A stretch of DNA of 64,000 bases from Megaustenia siamemsis (lineage: Eukaryota > Mollusca > Gastropoda > Stylommatophora > Ariophantidae), in the NCBI GenBank assembly GCA_032433765.1, contig JAVIAB010000051.1, positions 152,657,421 through 152,721,420 on the forward strand, in the 5' to 3' direction. The notes under the pieces are model-generated. The model was not told the origin of the DNA and did no database searches. It saw only the letters and a program-made list of their open reading frames with translations. Positions 57,605 through 64,000 of the stretch are shown here, in pieces. Position 1 is the stretch's first letter. Every line of letters starts with the position of its first letter. Made by a program: the position numbers and the translations under genes.

Positions 57605-60600
57605 TTTGAAGCGTGACAGAGAGATGTTGGCAGTTTGTAATGTGTATGTGAAGTTATTTATAACAGAGAGATGCTGCCAGTTTGTGATGTGTATGTGAAG
57701 TTATTTACAACACGGGGATGTTGGCAGTTTGTAATGTGAAGTTATTTACAACAAGGGATGTTGGCAGTTTGTAATGTGTATGTGAAGTTATTTACAACAC
57801 GGGGATGTTGGCAGTTTGTAATGTGTATGTGAAGTTACTTATAACAGAGAGATGTTGGCAGTTTGTGATGTGTATGTGAAGTTATTTACAACAAGGGATG
57901 TTGGCAGTTTGTAATGTGTATGTGAAGTTACATATAACAGAGAGATGTTGGCAGTTTGTAATGTGTATGTGAAGTTACTTATAACAGAGAGATGTTGGCA
58001 GTTTGTGATGTGTATGTGAAGTTATTTACAACAAGGGGATGTTGGCAGTTTGTAATGTGTATGTGAAGTTATTTACAACAAGGGAGTGTTGGCAGTTTGT
58101 TATGTGTACGTGAAGTTATTTACAACAAGGGGATGTTGGCAGTTTGTGATGTGTATATGAAGTTACTTATAACAGAGAGATGTTGGCAGTTTGTGATGTG
58201 TATGTGAAGTTACTTATAACAGAGAGATGTTGGCAGTTTGTGATGTGTATGTGAAGTTATTTACAACAAGGGGATGTTGGCAGTTTGTAATGTGTATGTG
58301 AAGTTACTTATAACAGAGAGATGTTGGCAGTTTGTGATGTGTATGTGAAGTTACTTATAACAGAGAGATGTTGGCAGTTTGTAATGTGTATGTGAAGTTA
58401 TTTACAACAAGGGGATGTTGGCAGTTTGTAATGTGTATGTGAAGTTATTTACAACAAGGGAATGTTGGCAGTTGGTGATGTGTATGTGAAGTTATTTACA
58501 ACAAGGGGATGTTGGCAGTTTGTGATGTGTATATGAAGTTACTTATAACAGAGAGATGTTGGCAGTTTGTGATGTGTATGTGAAGTTACTTATAACAGAG
58601 AGATGTTGGCAGTTTATGATGTGTATGTGAAGTTATTTACAACAAGGGGATGTTGGCAGTTTGTAATGTGTATGAGAAGTTACTTATAACAGAGAGATGT
58701 TGGCAGTTTGTAATGTGTATGTGAAGTTACTTATAACAGAGAGAAGTTGGCAGTTTGTGATGTGTATGTGAAGTTATTTACAATAAGGGGACGTTGGCAG
58801 TTTGTAATGTGTATGTGAAGTTATTTACAACAAGGGAATGTTGGCAGTTTGTGATGTGTATGTGAAGTTATTTACAACAAGAGGATGTTGGCAGTTTGTA
58901 ATGTGTATGTGAAGTTATTTACAACAAGGGGATGTTGGCAGTTTGTGATGTGTATGTGAAGTTACTTATAACAGAGAGATGTTGGCAGTTTGTGATGTGT
59001 ATGTGAAGTTACTTATAACAGAGAGATGTTGGCAGTTTATGATGTGTATGTGAAGTTATTTACAACAAGGGGATGTTGGCAGTTTGTAATGTGTATGAGA
59101 AGTTACTTATAACAGAGAGATGTTGGCAGTTTGTAATGTGTATGTGAAGTTACTTATAACATAGAGAAGTTGGCAGTTTGTGATGTGTATGTGAAGTTAT
59201 TTACAATAAGGGGACGTTGGCAGTTTGTAATGTGTATGTGAAGTTATTTACAACAAGGGAATGTTGGCAGTTTGTGATGTGTATGTGAAGTTATTTACAA
59301 CAAGAGGATGTTGGCAGTTTGTAATGTGTATGTGAAGTTATTTACAACAAGGGGATGTTGGCAGTTTGTGATGTGTATGTGAAGTTACTTATAACAGAGA
59401 GATGTTGGCAGTTTGTGATGTGTATGTGAAGTTACTTATAACAGAGAGATGCTGCCAGTTTGTAAAGTGTATGTGAAGTTATTTACAACAGAGAGATGCT
59501 GCCAGTTTGTGATGTGTATGTGAAGTTACTTATAACAGAGAGATGCTGCCAGTTTATGATGTGTATGTGAAGTTACTTATAACAGAGAGATGTTGCCAGT
59601 TTGTAATGTGTATGTGAAGTTATTTACAACAGAGAGATGCAACCTGTTTGTGATGTGTATGTGAAGTTACTGATAACAAAGAGATGCTGCCAGTTTGTGA
59701 TGTGTATGTGAAGTTACTTATAACAGAGAGATGTTGCCAGTTTGTAATGTGTATGTGAAGTTATTTAAAACAGAGAGATGTTGCCAATTTGTAATGTATA
59801 TGTGAAGTTATTACAGAAAGATGTTGCCAGCTTGTAATGTGTATGTGAAGTTACTGATAACAAAGAGATGCCGCCAGTTTGTGATGTGTATGTGAAGTTA
59901 CTTATAACAGAGAGATGTTGCCAGTTTGTAATGTGTATGTGAAGTTATTTACAACAGAGAGATGTTGCCAATTTGTAATGTATATGTGAAGTTATAACAG
60001 AAAGATGTTGCCAGCTTGTAATGTGTATGTGAAGTTACTTATAACAGAGTGATGTTGCCAATTTGTAATTGCATGTGAAGTTACTTATAACAGAGAGATG
60101 TTGCCAGCTTTTAATGTGTATGTGAAGTTAATTATAACATAGACATTTTGCCAGCTGTGATGTGTATGTGAAGTTACTTATAACAGAGAGATGTTGCCAG
60201 CTTCTAATGTGTATGTGAAGTTACTTATAACAGAAAGATGTTGCTAGCTTTTAATGTGTATGTGAAGTTACTTATAACAGAGAGATGTTGCCAATTTGTA
60301 AATGAATATGAAGTTACTTATAACAGAGAGATGTTGTCAGCTTTTATGTGTATGTGAAGTTACTTATAACAGAGAGATGTTGCCAGCTTGTGATGTTTAT
60401 GCGAAGTTACTTATAACAGAGAGATGTTGCCAGCTTGTGATGTGTATGTGAAGTTACTTATAACAGAGAGATGTTGTCAGCTTGTGATGTGTATGTGAAA
60501 TTACTTATAACAGAGAGATGTTGCCAGCGTGTAATGTGTATGTCAAGTTACTTATAACAGAGAAATGTTGCCAGCTTGTGATGTGTATGTCAAGTTACTT

Positions 60601-60840
60601 ATAACAGAGAGATGTTGCCAGCTTGTAATGTGTATGTCAAGTTACTTATAACAGAGAGATGTTGCCAGCTTGTAATGTGTATGTCAAGTTACTTATAACA
60701 GAGAGATGTTGCCAGCTTGTAATGTGTATGTCAAGTTACTTATAACAGAGAGATGTTGCCAGCGTGTAATGTGTATGTCAAGTTACTTATAACAAAGAGA
60801 TGTTGCCTGCGTGTAATGTGTATGTCAAGTTACTTATAAT
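57605..60840 (+). repeat. 3.2-kb 47-bp minisatellite
   Basis: About 69 copies of a 47-bp unit containing GTTGGCAGTTTGTGATGTG and TATGTGAAGTTACTTATAAC. Two main subtypes alternate: TTATAACAGAGAGAT and TTACAACAAGGGGAT. The right half (59.4-60.8 kb) shifts to GTTGCCAG forms. The block with the variant TATGAGAAGTTAC at 58671 recurs at 59094, giving a 423-bp (nine-unit) higher-order repeat. The period is not a multiple of three and no long frame exists. Confidence 0.95.
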
Positions 60841-62267
60841 TGGGTTTAAAATCTTAAGACAGTTGCACAAAAGGAACAAATCTTTAAATAAAAAAACCGT
60901 AGCCAAATAGACAAATAAAAACTCCCGGCTTCAGATACTAAATATAGCAAAAAAACAAAAACCTATATAATGCAGTTCTTGGCTTGAGTATAAGAGAAAA
61001 GAAAGAAGGTAAACGAGAGAAGAATCAACATTTTATAAATAGAAGCGGAGGTTGTGTGATGATGTTGCCAAATGGAGTATGTGAAAATAGACAAGCCGAT
61101 TCATGTCGTAGAAAGTGAAATATTGGCCGAGAAGCTTAGCTGAAACCTATTTTATGGTGATAGCAAGTTCAAGGTGAATATATGTTGGCAATCAGCGCAG
61201 GGAAAAGAAAGATCACCTGATATGATTTTGGTGTTTTTCCAAGAAAGTTCGTAGTGGCACCTTTAAATGACACCATTGGGGCGTACCTTTGTTACAGGAC
61301 AACACCCTGTAGTCATCTTACCATAATCGCTAAATGGAAAGATCTGGGTATAAAAAAAAAAAAAACTAATTCGCTATTGATTTCTATTGTTTTATTTCTA
61401 CACTATGTTCAATCGCTGAGAAAAAAATTCGGAGAACAAGCTCACGCAACTATCGAGATTAATAGCAGAAACAAAAGCTTGAACTCTAAAAACAGGCAGC
61501 AATGCAAATATGGCACGAATGAACGTCTCTTTAATTTCATAAAGCTCTGCACAACTTTGTCATCGTCAAATGACTTGTTTGTTCTTGAGCACTCCCTGGC
61601 TTGCGTTAATCGGTACTTCGTCGCTGCTTTGTCATACTCTGTCAGTATTGTCTTTCTCCTCTGTCTCTTCTACTTCAATATTGTCGCCAGTATTTTCAAT
61701 TTTTTACATTAAAAAAATAATTTAAGCTTCTTGATAGCTTTTGATCATGGCTGATTATGATTTTAACGCAGAATTCATATAACGGCACTTCTGGCAAACC
61801 TATAGGTTCTCAGCCCCATTTGCAAGTCAACGAAAGGTTTCCATAAAGAAGATCTCCATCTTGGCGGTGCACTGTTTCTACATATTCCTGATTCTTCCTC
61901 TTATGCATTCTTCCCCGCTCCCCGCCCAAGGAGTTTGATGACCCCGTCTTGTGGGATCCCATCTCTGTTTCGTACAATAGCTCAGTCTAACAACTATTCT
62001 GATAGTCTTTCTATGTGCTTCACAAGAAACCCCGGTTACTCGCACCCCAAATAAACACTGTTATATTTTCACACATTCCTTCTTGACAACATGTATTAGG
62101 CAGTTCTTCGATTGTTGAATATTGTAGAAGATTGTTGCAGATTGTAGAAGCTTGTAAAAGAACGGGTGGTCGAGTCGATATCTAGTCGTGCTACAAAAAC
62201 TGGAGAATGTAGGTTCGAATCTTGATAAGGTCAACAACTTTTTCTACTGGAATGAAATTAAAAACTC
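60841..62267. other. No supported gene
   Basis: Unique-looking sequence. A 152-codon plus-strand frame (61254-61712) has a hydrophobic C-terminus but no recognisable domain, and includes a poly(A)-encoded lysine run. I do not support it as a gene, though an exon cannot be excluded. Confidence 0.5.
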
Positions 62268-62790
62268 AGACAAGAAAACATCGTGACGACTGCCGAGGAC
62301 AAGTGGCCTTTATTCTACAAGAAAACATCGTCACGACTGCCGAGGACAAGCGGCCTTTATTCTACAAGAAAACATCGTCACGACTGCCGAGGACAAGCGG
62401 CCTTTATTCTACAAGAAAACATCGTGACGACTGCCGAGGACAAGCGGCCTTTATTCTACAAGAAAACATCGTGGCGACTGCCGAGGACAAGCGGACTTTA
62501 TTCTACAAGAAAACATCGTGACGACTGCCGAGGACAAGTGTCCTTTATTCTACAAGAAAACATCGTGGCGACTGCCGAGGACAAGTGGCCTTTATTCTAC
62601 AAGAAAACATCGTGGCGACTGCCGAGGACAAGTGTCCTTTATTCTACAAGAAAACATCGTGACGACTGCCGAGGACAAGTGTCCTTTATTCTACAAGAAA
62701 ACATCGTGACGACTGCCGAGGACAAGTGGCCTTTATTCTACAAGAAAACATCGTGACGACTGCCGAGGACAAGTGGCCTTTATTCTACAA
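62268..62790 (+). repeat. 47-bp minisatellite (second, unrelated unit)
   Basis: Eleven near-identical copies of a 47-bp unit containing CATCGTGACGACTGCCGAGG and ACAAGTGGCCTTTATTCTAC. Variable sites are GTGACG/GTCACG/GTGGCG and the base after CAAG. The unit has no stop in any plus frame, so overlapping frames 62222-62521, 62283-62756 and 62518-62709 are artefacts. Confidence 0.96.
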
Positions 62791-62791
62791 T

Positions 62792-63758
62792 CCACAAGTT
62801 TGTGACAATTCGTCAATGGTTGTGTTACAACAAGTTTGTGACAATTCGTCAATTATTGAGTTATTACAAGGTTGTGACAATTGCTCAATGGTTGAGTTAT
62901 TACAAGGTTGTGACAATTGCTCATGGTTGAGTTATTACAAGGTTGTGACAATTGCTCATTGGTTGAGTTATTACAAGGTTGTGACAATTGCTCAATGGCT
63001 GAGTTATTACAAGGTTGTGACAATTGCTCAATGGTTGAGTTATTACAAGATTGTGACAATTGCTCAATGGCTGAGTTATTACAAGGTTGTGACAATTGCT
63101 CATTGGTTGAGTTATTACAAGGTTGTGACAATTGCTCAATGGTTGAGTTATTACAAGGTTGTGACAATTGCTCAATGGTTGAGTTATTACAAGGTTGTGA
63201 CAATTGCTCAATGGTTGAGTTATTACAAGGTTGTGACAATTTTGCTCAATGGTTGAGTTATTACAAGGTTGTGACAATTGCTCAATGGTTGAGTTATTAC
63301 AAGTTTGTGACAATTGTTCAATGGTTGAGTTATTACAAGGTTGTGACAATTGCTCAATGGTTGAGTTATTACAAGGTTGTGACAATTGCTCAATGGTTGA
63401 GTTATTACAAGGTTGTGACAATTGCTCAATGGTTGAGTTATTACAAGGTTGTGACAATTGCTCAATGGTTGAGTTATTACAAGGTTGTGACAATTGCTCA
63501 TTGGTTGAGTTATTACAAGGTTGTGACAATTGCTCAATGGTTGAGTTATTACAAGGCTGTGACAATTGCTCAATGGTTGAGTTATTACAAGGTTGTGACA
63601 ATTGCTCAATGGTTGAGTTATTACAAGTTTGTGACAATTGTTCAATGGTTGAGTTATTACAAGGTTGTGACAATTGCTCAATGGTTGAGTTATTACAAGG
63701 TTGTGACAATTGCTCAATGGTTGAGTTATTACAAGGTTGTGACAATTGCTCAATGTTT
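62792..63758 (+). repeat. 36-bp minisatellite
   Basis: About 27 copies of a 36-bp unit containing GGTTGTGACAATTGCTCAAT and GGTTGAGTTATTAC. It abuts the preceding array directly. Period 36 keeps frames open on both strands (up to 311 codons), which is translated repeat only. Confidence 0.96.
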
Positions 63759-63799
63759 ATATTTGATCAGTGGAGACCGACATGAAGACATTAACTCTG

Positions 63800-64000
63800 C
63801 ACTGCCAAATGCAGGGGCGTCGTGCAAAGTAAACATTCTCTTAAAGGTGTAAAGACACTAAGGTGCACCAAGATGCACAGAGATGCGAAGCTGCTGTAAA
63901 GCTGATGATAATGATAATTTTTTTTAAAAAAGGGGGAAAAAGTGGCATGGTAACATCTTTACGTAGCTTAGTAACTGAACAAAAATCATCGACGTTTCGG
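63800..64000 (+). repeat. S3/CGAAACG repeat copy, cut by the window end
   Basis: Contains CAGGGGCGTCGTGC, GCACCAAGATGCAC, GCGAAGCTGCTGTAAAGC, GTGGCATGGTAACATC, and ends GACGTTTCGG. It links the head blocks seen at 5490-5645 (minus) with the CGAAACG end seen at 29880-30065 (minus), showing they belong to one family. Confidence 0.7.

Noticed and set aside
61254..61712. 152-codon frame as a host gene
   Set aside because: No recognisable domain, poly(A)-encoded lysine run, no supporting context. Transcript data would be needed.
62221..63852. Long frames on both strands in the 47- and 36-bp arrays
   Set aside because: Repeat translation only; no non-repeat coding sequence.

Overview
The window looks like intergenic or heterochromatic DNA from an animal with an AT-rich, repeat-dense genome, probably an invertebrate. 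The evidence is several families of non-LTR retrotransposons with AP-type endonucleases, tRNA-derived SINEs with RNA polymerase III A and B boxes, microsatellites, and long minisatellite arrays. A molluscan or other lophotrochozoan source is a guess from general style and cannot be proved here. I found no convincing host protein-coding gene, no true tRNA or rRNA gene, no CRISPR array and no bacterial-type operon. Nearly every long open frame is either a retrotransposon remnant or a translated tandem repeat.

Layout: 1-5.9 kb holds nested LINEs and SINEs. An endonuclease-bearing LINE on the minus strand is split by a plus-strand LINE with a perfect 11-bp target site duplication (TSD), and a minus-strand SINE is split by another LINE. 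6.1-6.7 kb is a 44-bp minisatellite. 8.5-9.5 kb is a SINE split by a LINE with a 10-bp TSD. 9.64-11.4 kb is a 1.76-kb purine-rich (GAA/GTAGAA) tract. 11.9-14.7 kb has an antisense LINE scrap, a 585-bp inverted-repeat element, and a 1.74-kb LINE with an 11-bp TSD. 15-21 kb mixes short arrays, LINE scraps and a foldback repeat. 21.1-25.9 kb is a LINE cluster that includes the only uninterrupted reverse transcriptase frame (about 508 codons). 25.9-28 kb is a 38-bp array followed by a 12-bp array.

From 31.9 to 40.8 kb a 37-bp minisatellite contains four near-identical copies of one truncated LINE 3' end. They are spaced 1646, 1832 and 1832 bp apart and share the same frameshifts, so one insertion was co-amplified with the satellite. 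From 41.5 to 56.6 kb lies a 15-kb array of a 39-bp unit (13 codons on the minus strand) with higher-order periods near 1.19, 2.65 and 3.70 kb. 56.7-57.2 kb is a 45-bp array containing a full-length 252-bp SINE with a perfect 13-bp TSD. 57.6-60.8 kb is a 47-bp array, and 62.3-63.8 kb holds two more arrays (47 and 36 bp).

LINE families are labelled here A (endonuclease half only), B (3' end coding ...RRMTGNSLRDK...), C, D and E (GAT-repeat tails) and F (GATA tail). SINE or short-repeat families are S1, S2, S3 and R. These labels are local to this report. There is no gene cooperation to describe: the story is insertion, nesting, truncation and satellite amplification. I do not see a new cellular system. 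The most unusual structure is the LINE-carrying higher-order satellite at 31.9-40.8 kb.
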